A DNA stretch of 64,000 nucleotides from Dyella flagellata (lineage in GTDB: Bacteria; Pseudomonadota; Gammaproteobacteria; Xanthomonadales; Rhodanobacteraceae), in NCBI RefSeq assembly GCF_030160275.1, contig NZ_BSOA01000048.1, positions 181,069 through 245,068 on the forward strand, in the 5' to 3' direction. Positions within the stretch are counted from its first letter, which is position 1; every line of letters starts with the position of its first letter. Below the pieces are notes generated by a model, which saw only the letters and a program-made list of their open reading frames with translations, was not told the DNA's origin and ran no database searches. Both the position numbers and the translations under genes were made by a program. Positions 1 through 8,154 of this stretch are shown here, piece after piece.

Positions 1-726
1 ACGGTAGGCCTCTTCGATGTTGTGGCTGACCGTGAGCGTGCCGCCGTTTTCCCTGGCGTTTTGTTCGCCGTAGGCCATGTAGCGCTCATCCAGCACGTAG
101 TCGGGCGTGGGGCACAACAGCGTGACGTCCATGCCCAGCTTGGTCGCGATCAGCAGCGCCGAGTTGGCGACGGCGGTGTTCAGCGGCTTGGGATGATAGG
201 TCCAGGTGAGTACGTACTTGCGGCCAGTGAGGTCGCCGAAGCGCTCCTTCAGCGCCAGCGCATGCGCCAGTTCCTGGCAAGGATGGGTGATAGTTTCCAT
301 GTTGATCACCGGCACCGTTGCGTGCTGCGCGAAGGCCTTGATCACCGCATCCTCGCGATCCACCGACCAATCCTGGAATTTGGGAAAAGCGCGCACCGCG
401 ATCAGATCGACATAGCGACTGAGCACGCGCGCCACTTCGGCGATGTGCTCTTCGGCTTCGCCGTCCATCACCACGCCGGGACGGAATTCGATCGGCCATG
501 CATCCTTGCCTGGCGCAAGCACGATGGCATGGCCACCGAGATGGAATGCGCCCAGCTCGAAGCTCGTGCGCGTGCGCATCGAGGGATTGAAGAACAGCAG
601 CGCCACGGATTTGCCGGCAAGCTGCTGGCCACGCGGGGAACGCTTGAAGACCGCAGCCTGCTCAAGCAAGGCATCGATTTCAGCGCGGCTGTAATCCTGG
701 GTGGTGAGGAAGTGACGAAGCGACAT
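1..726 (-). CDS. argF': N-acetylornithine carbamoyltransferase, 5' part (runs off left edge)
   Basis: Transfers a carbamoyl group to N-acetylornithine in the arginine pathway variant of Xanthomonadales and some Bacteroidetes; cytoplasmic. The first 242 codons are present. They start MSLRHFLTTQDYS and contain the carbamoyl-phosphate motif FNPSMRTRTSFELGAF near residue 50 and HPCQELAHALAL near residue 145. The family is about 340 residues, so roughly 100 C-terminal residues lie outside the window. ATG at 726 follows a GGAG ribosome site at about 733-736. An Arg-rich leader ORF and a terminator lie immediately upstream, which suggests attenuation control. The N-acetyl specificity is inferred from close resemblance to the Xanthomonas enzyme rather than from ornithine carbamoyltransferase. 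Confidence 0.93.
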   Translation of the reverse strand, partial: MSLRHFLTTQDYSRAEIDALLEQAAVFKRSPRGQQLAGKSVALLFFNPSMRTRTSFELGAFHLGGHAIVLAPGKDAWPIEFRPGVVMDGEAEEHIAEVARVLSRYVDLIAVRAFPKFQDWSVDREDAVIKAFAQHATVPVINMETITHPCQELAHALALKERFGDLTGRKYVLTWTYHPKPLNTAVANSALLIATKLGMDVTLLCPTPDYVLDERYMAYGEQNARENGGTLTVSHNIEEAYR

Positions 727-740
727 CGTTGACTCCAGTC

Positions 741-775
741 CAAAAAACAAAAAACCCGGCGCTAGGGCCGGGTTT
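741..775 (-). terminator. Rho-independent terminator/attenuator before argF'
   Basis: On the minus strand a 9-bp perfect stem (AAACCCGGC at 775-767 pairing with GCCGGGTTT at 760-752, 6-base loop) is followed by a T-rich run TTTGTTTTTTG. It ends only about 14 bases before the argF' start codon. Its 5' arm (773-766) is also exactly complementary over 8 bases to 820-813, which overlaps the end of the leader ORF. It can therefore be switched off by an alternative pairing. Confidence 0.8.
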
Positions 776-810
776 AGTCGTCGTATTACACATGCAACGA
801 AAGCGACAGC

Positions 811-915
811 CTACCCGGCCAATTGTCGGTTCAGCGGTCGACGCGCACGCGAGGTCATGCCAGCGGCCATGCGGGCACTGGTAAGCACGGTAGCGGTATA
901 GACGGCTGAAGACAT
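811..915 (-). CDS. Putative arginine-rich leader peptide of argF'
   Basis: A 34-codon ORF with Arg codons at residues 15, 23, 25, 26 and 30; the run S-R-A-R-R-P-L-N-R lies close to the stop. It ends 35 bases before the argF' terminator stem. The last codons and stop (GGCCGGGT, 820-813) are exactly complementary to the terminator's 5' arm. This matches classical amino-acid attenuators. If the ribosome stalls at the Arg codons, 820-813 is free to pair as an antiterminator; if it reaches the stop, it covers this segment and the terminator forms. ATG at 915 is chosen for a GGAC-type ribosome site 7 bases upstream; ATG at 945 is an alternative. The function is inferred from architecture; no homologue is known to me. 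Confidence 0.5.
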   Translation of the reverse strand: MSSAVYTATVLTSARMAAGMTSRARRPLNRQLAG

Positions 916-1007
916 GAGAGGTCCGGGTGGTTGAAGGGCCATCATGACGGGAATTTCGCTGCCATGCAACAGAAAAAATTCGCGCCGCAAAAAGAAAAGC
1001 GGCCGCG

Positions 1008-1300
1008 CTAGGGAGCCTCTGATCTCACTGCAACACCCGGCATGACGTCCAGAAGGCCCGCAGGCAGTGCCGCGCGGCACAGGGCAGACTGGCCGTCTGT
1101 TCAAGCCGCGGGGCACTCCCTGCGGGCCTTCTGGACGTCACCCCGTCATCAAAATTTAAAATGTTGGGGCCGCACTGTATGCGCGTCTGGCGGCGCCCCA
1201 GCGTCTAGACAGACGGCCAGTCTGCCTTCGCCACTGGGGCGCCGCCAGACGCGCATACAGTGCGGTGACGGGTGCTGCAGTGAGATCAGAGGCTCCCTAG
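1008..1300. mobile_element. MITE-like palindromic element with 32-bp terminal inverted repeats
   Basis: A 293-bp element with no coding capacity. Its ends, 1008-1039 and 1269-1300, are inverted repeats matching at 31 of 32 positions and beginning CTAGGGAGCC. Inside are two large hairpins: A, arms 1043-1070 and 1113-1140 (27 of 28 paired), and B, arms 1170-1200 and 1235-1265 (31 of 31 paired). The loops of A and B carry complementary copies of GGCAGACTGGCCGTCTGT (1083-1100 and 1208-1225). A piece similar to arm B recurs at 38241-38262. It lies between the glycine-zipper gene and the argF' leader. A clear target-site duplication was not identified. Confidence 0.6.
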
Positions 1301-1332
1301 GCGAGGCCGCCTTCAGTGGGCGCAGGTGCCGG

Positions 1333-1893
1333 TCAGTCGGCCGGCGAAACGCTTACCCGCACCCGCAGGCGTTCGCCCGGGTCGTAGCTGAGGCGCGAAA
1401 TATAGACGTCGCCGTGATAACGATATTCCACGTCGTAGCCGATGATCTGGCGCTGCTCGCTGACCTGGTTCACCGGCTGGCACACCGTCTGGTTGCTGGT
1501 GTAGGTCTGTCCGCCGCTGGAGACGGAATTACCCACCGCGCCACCCGCCACCGCACCGCCCACGATCGCCGCAGTGTTGCCGCGGCCATGGCCAATGGTG
1601 CTGCCGAGCACGCCGCCGACCACGGCGCCAAGCACGGTGCCGACACCCTTGTTGCCCGGGGTCTGCTGCACCACCTGCTGGTCATAGCACTGGGTGCTGG
1701 GAGCGGAGGTGCGCGCCACGCCGTAGACCGGGTCGACGCGCAGCACGTCGGCCCAGGCATAGTGCGCGTTATCGGCGCCGGCACCGCCCGGCGGAGGGGG
1801 CGGCGGGGGGTAGTAGCCGCCTTGCTGGGCCATCGTGCCGGTGGCCGTCACGGCGAGCGCGAGCAGAACGATCAACCGCATCTTGTTATTCAT
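1333..1893 (-). CDS. Secreted glycine-zipper (2TM) surface protein
   Basis: 186-residue exported protein. A signal peptide (MNNKMRLIVLLALAVTATG then AQ) is followed by a Pro/Gly-rich stretch at about residues 25-40. A glycine-zipper segment at about residues 88-120 (GTVLGAVVGGVLGSTIG and IVGGAVAGGAVGN) resembles the Rick-17kDa/OmpA-like glycine-zipper family of outer-membrane-associated proteins. Two Cys residues flank the zipper (QCYDQQ and VCQPV). The start at 1893 is set by a strong GGAGGAATTT ribosome site; a longer reading from 2094 lacks one and would run into cysS. The specific role is unknown. Confidence 0.8.
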   Translation of the reverse strand: MNNKMRLIVLLALAVTATGTMAQQGGYYPPPPPPPGGAGADNAHYAWADVLRVDPVYGVARTSAPSTQCYDQQVVQQTPGNKGVGTVLGAVVGGVLGSTIGHGRGNTAAIVGGAVAGGAVGNSVSSGGQTYTSNQTVCQPVNQVSEQRQIIGYDVEYRYHGDVYISRLSYDPGERLRVRVSVSPAD

Positions 1894-2092
1894 AAATTCC
1901 TCCGGAAGAGGGCTTGAGGGCGCCTTTGGCGCATAGTCAAATTGCAACAAATTCACTCTGAATCCACGCTTAGAACGGGCGCAATTTGGTGCCACGCTGC
2001 GTGCCGGTTGCCGGAACTTTTTCGAGCTTCCGGCGGCGGCGCCGCAAGAGCTTGATAAGATGGCGGGCTTCGCCCCGACCGCGCCGCCCGCC

Positions 2093-3469
2093 ATGCCGAT
2101 CTCGCTCTACAACAGCCTCAGCCGCCGTCTCGAGCCCTTTGCGCCGCTCGATCCGAACCGGGTGACGCTGTACCTGTGCGGACCCACGGTCTACAACTAC
2201 GTGCATATCGGCAATGCGCGTGGCCCGGTGGTGTTCGACGTACTGGTGAAGCTGCTGCGACGGCATTACCCCCAGGTCGTGTATGCCCGCAACATCACCG
2301 ACGTGGACGACAAGATCAACGCCGCCGCCCTTGAACAGGGTGTGGCGATCGGCAGCATCACCAGCCGCTTCGCCCAGGCCTATCGCGAGGACATGGCCGG
2401 CCTGGGCATTGCCCCGCCGGACGTGGAACCCCATGCCACCGCGCACATCGGCCAGATCATCGAAATGATCCAGGCGCTGATCCGTGGCGGTCATGCTTAC
2501 GAGGCACAAGGCCATGTCCTGTTCGACGTGGCCGCCTACCCGACCTACGGCGCACTGTCCGGCCGCGACACCGACGAGCTGATCGCCGGCGCGCGGGTGG
2601 AAGTGGCGCCCTACAAGCGCAATCCCACCGATTTCGTGCTGTGGAAGCCGTCCACGCCGGAACTTCCCGGCTGGGACAGCCCCTGGGGCCGCGGGCGGCC
2701 CGGCTGGCACATCGAATGCTCGGCCATGAGCGCCGCCCACCTGGGTGAAACCATCGACATCCATGCCGGTGGCGTGGACCTGCTGTTCCCGCATCACGAA
2801 AACGAAATCGCCCAGTCCACCTGCGCGCACGGCGGCAAGGTGTTCGCGCGCTGGTGGATGCACAACGGCATGCTTACCTTCGATGGACGCAAGATGTCCA
2901 AGTCGCTGGGCAACGTGCTGCACGTGCATGCCCTGCTCAAAATGCATCCGCATGAGGCGTTGCGCTTGCTGCTGCTGCGCGGCCATTACCGGCAGCCGCT
3001 GGACTGGTCGGATGCGGCCATCGCCCAGGCCATCAGCACACTGGATGGCTGGTACCGCGTGCTGCGCGAGTTGAGCGGCATCGAGCTTGACGGCACCCAG
3101 CCGCTGCCCGTGCCGGAGCGCCTGGAAGCCGCCCTTTGCGATGACCTCAACACGCCGCAAGCCCTGGCCGAATTGTCGGTGCTAGCCGATGCCGCGCGGC
3201 AGGCGCCCAGCCCGGCCACCAAGGCCGCCTTGCTGGGCGGCGGCGCGGTGCTGGGCCTGCTGCAGCAGGATCCTGAAGCCTGGTTCAAGCAGGCCGGTGG
3301 TAGCGAGGTGGATGCCGGGCAAGTCGAGGCCCTGCTGGAAGAACGCCGCGCCGCCCGCGCCGCGCGCGACTTCGCCCGGGCGGACGCGATCCGTAACGAG
3401 CTGACGTCCATGGGCGTGGTGATCGAGGATGGCGCCCAGGGCACGCGCTGGAGCGTGGCCAAGCATTGA
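2093..3469 (+). CDS. cysS: Cysteine--tRNA ligase
   Basis: Charges tRNA-Cys with cysteine in the cytoplasm. At 458 residues it has the usual family length. The HIGH signature appears as VHIGNARG near residue 38 and KMSKS as RKMSKSLGN near residue 270. The zinc-site Cys/His residues are seen in YLCGPTVYN and HIECSAMS. The start at 2093 (MPISLYNSL) matches the family N-terminus. An in-frame ATG at 2060 would add 11 atypical residues. No clear ribosome site precedes 2093, so the exact start is uncertain. Confidence 0.96.
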   Translation: MPISLYNSLSRRLEPFAPLDPNRVTLYLCGPTVYNYVHIGNARGPVVFDVLVKLLRRHYPQVVYARNITDVDDKINAAALEQGVAIGSITSRFAQAYREDMAGLGIAPPDVEPHATAHIGQIIEMIQALIRGGHAYEAQGHVLFDVAAYPTYGALSGRDTDELIAGARVEVAPYKRNPTDFVLWKPSTPELPGWDSPWGRGRPGWHIECSAMSAAHLGETIDIHAGGVDLLFPHHENEIAQSTCAHGGKVFARWWMHNGMLTFDGRKMSKSLGNVLHVHALLKMHPHEALRLLLLRGHYRQPLDWSDAAIAQAISTLDGWYRVLRELSGIELDGTQPLPVPERLEAALCDDLNTPQALAELSVLADAARQAPSPATKAALLGGGAVLGLLQQDPEAWFKQAGGSEVDAGQVEALLEERRAARAARDFARADAIRNELTSMGVVIEDGAQGTRWSVAKH

Positions 3470-3528
3470 CAAGCATTGAAATGGAGCGGTTCGGCCCGAG
3501 TTAGGACGGACCGCGCGATAATAGGTCC

Positions 3529-3957
3529 ATGAATACTCTCGCCCCCGCCAGCGCCGCCCAGGCTCAACACGATATCGTCGATGAATTCGCCTTCTTCGGC
3601 GACTGGACCGAGCGCTACCAATACCTGATCGACCTCGGCAAGCAGCTTGCGCCGTTCCCGGACGATTGCAAGACTGAGGATTACCGCGTACACGGCTGCC
3701 AGTCGATGGTGTGGCTGGTGCCCAGCGGCGACGCCGCGAACATGCACTTCGAGGCGATCAGCGACTCGGCCATCGTTTCGGGCCTGATCGCGCTGGTGCT
3801 GCGCGTGTATTCGGATCGCCCGGCGGCCGAGATCGTCGCCACCGAGCCTGCCTTCATCCAGGATATCGGGCTGGCCAAGCATTTGTCGCCGACGCGTTCG
3901 AACGGCCTGGCGGCGATGTTGGCGAAGCTGAAGGCGTACGCAGCCGCGGCTCTGTAG
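3529..3957 (+). CDS. sufE: Cysteine desulfuration protein SufE
   Basis: 142-residue SufE-family sulfur acceptor that takes persulfide sulfur from a SufS-type cysteine desulfurase and passes it to the Fe-S scaffold. The active-site cysteine lies in VHGCQSMVW (C57), as expected for the family. The N-terminal DIVDEFAFFGDWTERYQYLI segment is typical. The gene stands alone behind cysS, away from any suf operon in this window. A GTAG repeat begins directly at its stop codon and is followed by a terminator. Confidence 0.93.
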   Translation: MNTLAPASAAQAQHDIVDEFAFFGDWTERYQYLIDLGKQLAPFPDDCKTEDYRVHGCQSMVWLVPSGDAANMHFEAISDSAIVSGLIALVLRVYSDRPAAEIVATEPAFIQDIGLAKHLSPTRSNGLAAMLAKLKAYAAAAL

Positions 3958-4020
3958 GCTGGGATGACAATCCCAGCTTCTTGGCCACTTCCCGATGCTG
4001 GGATTGGCATCCCAGCCTAC
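3954..4020. repeat. GTAG-type REP-like repeat pair
   Basis: Two palindromic units in inverted orientation: GTAGGCTGGGATGACAATCC at the left and its complement ending CAGCCTAC at 4020, separated by about 20 bases. Each unit is itself an imperfect hairpin (CTGGGAT/ATCCCAG). Further copies lie at 13126, 17123, 23510, 34545, 38268, 52130 and 55767. This copy overlaps the sufE stop codon. Confidence 0.85.
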
Positions 4021-4021
4021 G

Positions 4022-4048
4022 AAAAACCCCGCTCTTAGGCGGGGCTTT
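4022..4048. terminator. Bidirectional terminator between sufE and dksA
   Basis: Hairpin CCCCGC (4027-4032) / GCGGGG (4039-4044), with an A-run on its left (serving as the U-run for dksA on the minus strand) and CTTTC on its right for sufE. It lies between two convergent genes. Confidence 0.7.
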
Positions 4049-4070
4049 CGTTATATCGATCGGACGAACG

Positions 4071-5135
4071 TCAATCGCCCATCTGCTTCTGCAAATGCTC
4101 GCGACGCTCCTGCGCATCCAGCGACAAGGTGGCGATGGGGCGGGCGTCGAGGCGCTCGAGGCCGATTTCTTCATCGGTCTCTTCGCAATAGCCATAGCGG
4201 CCTTCCTCGATGCGGCGCAACGCTTTGTCGATCTTGGAGATCAGCTTGCGGTAGCGATCGCGGGTGCGCAGTTCCAGCGAGTTTTCCGTCTCGCGGGTAG
4301 CGCGCTCGGCTTCGTCGCCCACGTCGCGGACCTCGTCGCGCAGGTTTTCCATGGTCTGGCGCGACTCTTCCACCAGCTGCTCGCGCCAGGCGCGCAGTTT
4401 GTTGCGGAAGTAGGCCAGGTGACGGGGATTCATGTACTCCTCGTCGGACGAAGGACGATAGCCCTGAGGCAGATCGATGTTCGTGGTGATGGGCAGGGCG
4501 TAACGGCCGTCTTCGCGGGTTACACCGTTATCTAGCGTTGTGGCGGAGCTATTCATTGATGACTGCGTGCTTTTCTGCTTCTTGCTGGAGGAATTATGCG
4601 CAGTGGCATTTGCTACGCGCTGCGCCGTGGGGCCCACGGCGCTGGCTACCTTGCCCGTCAGGGGCCGGGTGGCGGGTGATGATACGGCCTCAGGTGTTGC
4701 AGTTTGTGTAGGTTCCGCCCGCGACTTGGGCGTTGCCGAAGCCGCGACAGGAGCATGGGCCGGCGGCTTGGCGACGGTTTTTTCGACCGCCTTCTTGGCT
4801 GGTACCGGTGCCGGCTTGGCGGCAGGCGCGGCATGCTTGGGCTCGGGCTTCTTCACTTCGGGCTTGGCTGCCTTTTTCACTACCTTGACTGGCTCGGCCT
4901 TCTTCGGTTGCGGCTTGGGGGCCGGCTTGGCCACGACCTTCTTGGCCGGCGCCGGCTTGGCCGCTGTCTTGGCTGGCGCCTTCTTCACCTCGGCCTTCTT
5001 GGCCGGGGCCGCCTTTTTCACGGACTTGGGCGCAGCGACCTTGGCCTTGGTGGCCTTGGTTTCGTTGCCCTTGCCCGCTGCCTTTCCTTTGGCAGCTTGC
5101 TTGGCGGCGGTCGGATTATGCGTCGTTTTCGCCAT
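4071..5135 (-). CDS. dksA: DksA-family RNA polymerase-binding regulator with long Lys/Ala/Pro tail
   Basis: 354 residues against about 150 for E. coli DksA. The C-terminal part, from about residue 225, is a recognisable DksA: the NPRHLAYFRNKLRAWREQL entry to the coiled coil, the DEAERATRETENSLE tip region and a degenerate zinc-finger region. The first ~190 residues are low-complexity Lys/Ala/Pro repeats (KAPAKTAAKPAPAKK type) resembling histone H1-like tails. In the finger only one cysteine remains (YGYCEET, C317); the other three Cys positions are Thr, Ser and Ala. Zinc binding is therefore unlikely. DksA acts with ppGpp on rRNA and amino-acid promoters; the tail may bind nucleic acid (inference). 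Confidence 0.85.
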   Translation of the reverse strand: MAKTTHNPTAAKQAAKGKAAGKGNETKATKAKVAAPKSVKKAAPAKKAEVKKAPAKTAAKPAPAKKVVAKPAPKPQPKKAEPVKVVKKAAKPEVKKPEPKHAAPAAKPAPVPAKKAVEKTVAKPPAHAPVAASATPKSRAEPTQTATPEAVSSPATRPLTGKVASAVGPTAQRVANATAHNSSSKKQKSTQSSMNSSATTLDNGVTREDGRYALPITTNIDLPQGYRPSSDEEYMNPRHLAYFRNKLRAWREQLVEESRQTMENLRDEVRDVGDEAERATRETENSLELRTRDRYRKLISKIDKALRRIEEGRYGYCEETDEEIGLERLDARPIATLSLDAQERREHLQKQMGD

Positions 5136-5258
5136 TTACCTTCACCGTTTTGGCCTTGGCGGCCGGGTGTTATAGCCCAATACCCTTCACACCGGCAACC
5201 ATCCTTCTGGAATACTTGCGTCCTTGGGTCTCAAAGCGGTTTCGGCCGTGTGAACACC

Positions 5259-5528
5259 GTGAGTCGATTGATCATCTTCCTGCTCAACCTCTACAAACGC
5301 TACGTGAGTCCGCTGTTGGGACAGCGTTGTCGCTTTTACCCCAGTTGCTCCGATTATGCACGCATCGCCGTGTCCCGCTTCGGTCCATGGCGGGGCGGCG
5401 TGCTGGCCGGCTGGCGGATACTGCGCTGCCAGCCGCTGTGCTCGGGCGGCAACGATCCGGTGCCGGAGCGCTTTCACCTGGCAAGCTGCCGCGCCCCCCA
5501 CAGGGAACCGGAACATGGGGCCTCCTGA
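5259..5528 (+). CDS. yidD: Membrane protein insertion efficiency factor YidD
   Basis: Small (about 89 residues) amphipathic YidD protein, thought to assist YidC-dependent membrane insertion. It shows the family core LYKRYVSPLLGQRCRFYPSC followed by SDYARIAVSRFGPWRGG and the GGNDPVP motif, with three conserved Cys. There is no ATG. GTG codons at 5250 and 5259 are the plausible starts, and 5259 gives the conventional SRLIIFLLNLYKR beginning. It is not next to rnpA/yidC as in many genomes, but sits between dksA and dihydroorotase. Confidence 0.85.
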   Translation: MSRLIIFLLNLYKRYVSPLLGQRCRFYPSCSDYARIAVSRFGPWRGGVLAGWRILRCQPLCSGGNDPVPERFHLASCRAPHREPEHGAS

Positions 5529-5579
5529 GCACAGCGCAAGTCCCGAACCTTTTGGATTTTCTTTGATTGAGGAGTTTCC

Positions 5580-6917
5580 GTGTCCACCGATTGGCTGATC
5601 AAGAACGCCGAACTGGTCAACGAAGGGCGCCGTTGGCATGCCGACCTGCGCGTAAAGCACGGCCGCATCGACGCCATAAGCGACAGCTTGAACGCACGCC
5701 CCGGCGAACCGGTGATCGACGCCACTGGCCTATGGCTGTTGCCGGGCATGATCGATGACCAGGTGCACTTCCGCGAACCGGGGCTCACGCACAAGGCCGA
5801 TATCGCCCACGAATCACGCGCCTGCGCAGCCGGCGGCATCACCAGCTTCATGGAGATGCCCAATACCAAGCCGCCGGCCTTGGATCGCGACTCGTTGGAG
5901 GCCAAGTACGCGCGCGCGGCAGAAACCTCGGCCACCAACTATGCCTTCTATCTCGGCGCCAGCAATGACAATCTCCAGGCGATCCGCGCGCTGGATCCAA
6001 AAGCCGCGCCGGGCATCAAGGTGTTCATGGGCGCCTCCACCGGCAACATGCTGGTGGACAACCCGGATACGCTGGACGGCATCTTCCGCGAAGCGCCCAC
6101 GCCGATCATCACGCACTGCGAAGATACCCCGATGATCGACGCCCTGCACGCCAAGGCGCGGGAGCAATACGGCGAAAACATCCCCGCGCGCGAGCATCCG
6201 CTGATCCGTTCGCGCGAGGCGTGCATCAAATCCACCCGGTTGGCGATCGCGCTGGCGCGCAAGCACGGTACGCGCTTGCATGTGCTGCACATTTCCACCG
6301 CCGATGAGTTGGCGCTGTTCCAGCCCGGTCCGATCAAGGGCAAGCAGATCACGGCCGAGACCTGCGTGCACTTCCTGCATTTCAGCGATGCCGATTACGA
6401 ACAGCTGGGCTTCCTGATCAAGTGCAACCCCGCGATCAAGACCGCCGCGGATCGCGAAGCGATCATCAAGGCCGTGGCGGAAAGCCGCATCGACGTACTG
6501 GCCACCGATCACGCGCCGCATCTGCTGGAAGAAAAAGCGCAGGCGTACGACAAGGCACCCTCCGGCCTGCCGCTGGTGCAATTCGCGCTGCAAGCGGCTT
6601 TGCAGCGCGTTACCGAGGGCAAGCTCACGCTGGAACGTGTGGTGGAGGCCGTCAGCCACGCGCCGGCTACGCTATTTAGCGTGCACGAACGCGGCTTCCT
6701 GCGCGAAGGCTACGCCGCCGACCTGGTGCTGGTCGATCCGCGCAAACCGCATAGCGTGCGCCGCGAAGAGGTGCTGTCCAAGTGCGGTTGGTCCCCGTTC
6801 GAGGGCCATACCTTCCAGCACTCCATTGCCGCTACGTTCGTCAACGGACAGCATGTGTGGGATGGCTTGCGCGTCGACGAAAGCGTGCGCGGCGAGCGCT
6901 TGACGTTCGACCGCTGA
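5580..6917 (+). CDS. pyrC: Dihydroorotase (class I)
   Basis: Cyclises carbamoyl-aspartate to dihydroorotate in de novo pyrimidine synthesis. 445 residues, the length of class I bacterial enzymes. Metal ligands are visible as DDQVHFREPG near residue 60, the IKVFMGASTG segment carrying the carbamylated-Lys position, THCED near residue 178, LHVLHIST near residue 236 and ATDHAPH near residue 307. The GTG start at 5580 is supported by a GAGGAG ribosome site at 5567-5572. Confidence 0.93.
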   Translation: MSTDWLIKNAELVNEGRRWHADLRVKHGRIDAISDSLNARPGEPVIDATGLWLLPGMIDDQVHFREPGLTHKADIAHESRACAAGGITSFMEMPNTKPPALDRDSLEAKYARAAETSATNYAFYLGASNDNLQAIRALDPKAAPGIKVFMGASTGNMLVDNPDTLDGIFREAPTPIITHCEDTPMIDALHAKAREQYGENIPAREHPLIRSREACIKSTRLAIALARKHGTRLHVLHISTADELALFQPGPIKGKQITAETCVHFLHFSDADYEQLGFLIKCNPAIKTAADREAIIKAVAESRIDVLATDHAPHLLEEKAQAYDKAPSGLPLVQFALQAALQRVTEGKLTLERVVEAVSHAPATLFSVHERGFLREGYAADLVLVDPRKPHSVRREEVLSKCGWSPFEGHTFQHSIAATFVNGQHVWDGLRVDESVRGERLTFDR

Positions 6918-6927
6918 AAGACGGCAT

Positions 6928-7227
6928 TCAGTGATAGTCGTCTTCGCGCTGATGGCGAATAGCTACGATGGTGATCGTATGATCGCCATCGATTTTGAAC
7001 AACGCGACATAGCCCGAGTTGCCGAATGAGATCAGCAACTCGCGCAGGAAAGGATCGTCCGGATCCGCCTTGCGGCAGGTAAACGGGAAGGATTCAAGCA
7101 CACCGGTGGCCTTGCGGATGGCATCCAGAGCCCGCTCGGCGGCATTCGGGTCCTTTTGCAGTAAAAAGCGATAAAGCCGGATCAGATCGAGGCGCGCTGC
7201 GTCCGTGTAACGAACCTGATAGATCAA
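6928..7227 (-). CDS. RelE/ParE-family toxin
   Basis: 99-residue RelE/ParE-fold toxin: YQVRYTDAARLDLIRLYRFL at the N-terminus and the C-terminal strand ITIVAIRHQREDDYH are characteristic. ParE-type members poison gyrase and RelE-type members cut mRNA; which applies cannot be read from sequence alone. The start codon overlaps the stop of the upstream antitoxin by 4 bases (ATGA), so the pair is co-translated. It converges on the dihydroorotase gene with only 10 bases between stops. Confidence 0.85.
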   Translation of the reverse strand: MIYQVRYTDAARLDLIRLYRFLLQKDPNAAERALDAIRKATGVLESFPFTCRKADPDDPFLRELLISFGNSGYVALFKIDGDHTITIVAIRHQREDDYH

Positions 7228-7499
7228 CGATGGCCTCCCTTTGCTTGCGCATCCCGCAACATGCCGTCCAATTCAGCCAGCACTTCGTCTGAAGAAAAGT
7301 AGACTCCAGTCCGCTGTGCCTCTTCATAGGAAGCCAAACCGCGCGCAATGAACTCGCGCTGCATTTGGCGCCGCGCAATGTTCGCCCGCAACGACTCTTC
7401 CATGAAGGATGAGAGACTCTCTCCCTTGTTCAACACGCTTTCCGCGGCCTCCCGCAGTCCGGGATCGACACGCAGGGAAGGAATAGTGGCTGTTTTCAT
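7224..7499 (-). CDS. Antitoxin of the ParE-type pair
   Basis: 91-residue antitoxin. The N-terminal segment MKTATIPSLRVDPGLREAAE looks like a ribbon-helix-helix DNA-binding domain (IPSLRVDPGLREAAESVLN); the acidic C-terminus (SSDEVLAELDGML) would wrap the toxin. The ATG at 7499 is chosen because the RHH domain begins there; an upstream ATG at 7598 would add Cys-rich non-family sequence. A perfect palindrome at 7521-7535, just upstream, is the likely autoregulatory operator. Confidence 0.8.
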   Translation of the reverse strand: MKTATIPSLRVDPGLREAAESVLNKGESLSSFMEESLRANIARRQMQREFIARGLASYEEAQRTGVYFSSDEVLAELDGMLRDAQAKGGHR

Positions 7500-7520
7500 T
7501 GGCGCCGGCCCATGCATTGC

Positions 7521-7535
7521 ATTTGCGATGCAAAT
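7521..7535. promoter_or_regulatory. Probable operator of the toxin-antitoxin pair
   Basis: Perfect inverted repeat ATTTGC-GAT-GCAAAT, centred about 30 bases upstream of the antitoxin start, with a neighbouring half-site GCATTGC. RHH antitoxins typically bind such short palindromes over their own promoter. Assignment is by position and symmetry. Confidence 0.5.
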
Positions 7536-7663
7536 CGTAGCATAGCTGCCGAGCGCGCATGTATTTGCTTGGGCGCAAGGGCAAACAGGCGCGAGCATCC
7601 TCTATAGAAACTTGTTTTTACTTGAGTTTCCCACAGGGGGCTGAAAAACAGGTCCAGTGGGCG

Positions 7664-8095
7664 CTAGTGCGATTCGGAAACCACCACCTGCACCGGCCCA
7701 TGGTTGCCGGAATTGCCCAGCACCCTCGCCTGCGCATCGTTGGCGGCCAGGGTGCGGTCGCCCTGCTTGATGGAGGCCGACACGGTGAAATCGGTGCCGC
7801 CGGCCAGGCTGTCCGGTTCATAGCTCAGCACGAACGATACCGGCGACGGGCCAATCGGTGCGACGTGATCGCTGGCAATGACACGCGCGGGCGCATCACG
7901 CTTGCTGATGTCCGACAGCGTGACCTCCAGATAGGCATCGGGCGGCAGCTCGTGCGCAAGCTGATAGTCGACTTCGCCACTTAAGGATTTCATCAGCGTC
8001 TGCTGCTGCGGCGCTTTGTGGTGCCCGAACGGCATCCAGCTGCAGCCGGCGAGAGCGAGCAAACCTGCCAGCAGCAGTCCGTGGCAAACTTTCAT
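7664..8095 (-). CDS. YbaY-family lipoprotein
   Basis: 143-residue lipoprotein: signal peptide with lipobox LLALAGC (C18), then a YbaY/YscW-type beta domain (GEVDYQLAHELPPDAYLEVTLSD, with internal GPSPVSFVLSYE). Members are outer-membrane-associated lipoproteins of poorly known role, often linked to envelope quality. The Gly/Ser/Val-rich C-terminus ends VQVVVSESH. It stands alone, 59 bases downstream of the folE2 stop on the same strand. Confidence 0.8.
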   Translation of the reverse strand: MKVCHGLLLAGLLALAGCSWMPFGHHKAPQQQTLMKSLSGEVDYQLAHELPPDAYLEVTLSDISKRDAPARVIASDHVAPIGPSPVSFVLSYEPDSLAGGTDFTVSASIKQGDRTLAANDAQARVLGNSGNHGPVQVVVSESH

Positions 8096-8154
8096 GGGAA
8101 CTCCTTAGCGGCAAATGCGCGAGATGATAGCAACCGCAGCTGCCGGCTATAGCA

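Noticed and set aside
22..732. Plus-strand 236-codon frame at the left edge
   Set aside because: Antisense to argF', whose minus-strand reading has conserved carbamoyltransferase motifs.
4704..5258. Upstream in-frame extension of yidD
   Set aside because: It is antisense to the Lys/Ala tail of dksA and explains only the low-complexity Leu/Gly/Arg-rich translation; the YidD family begins at about 5259.
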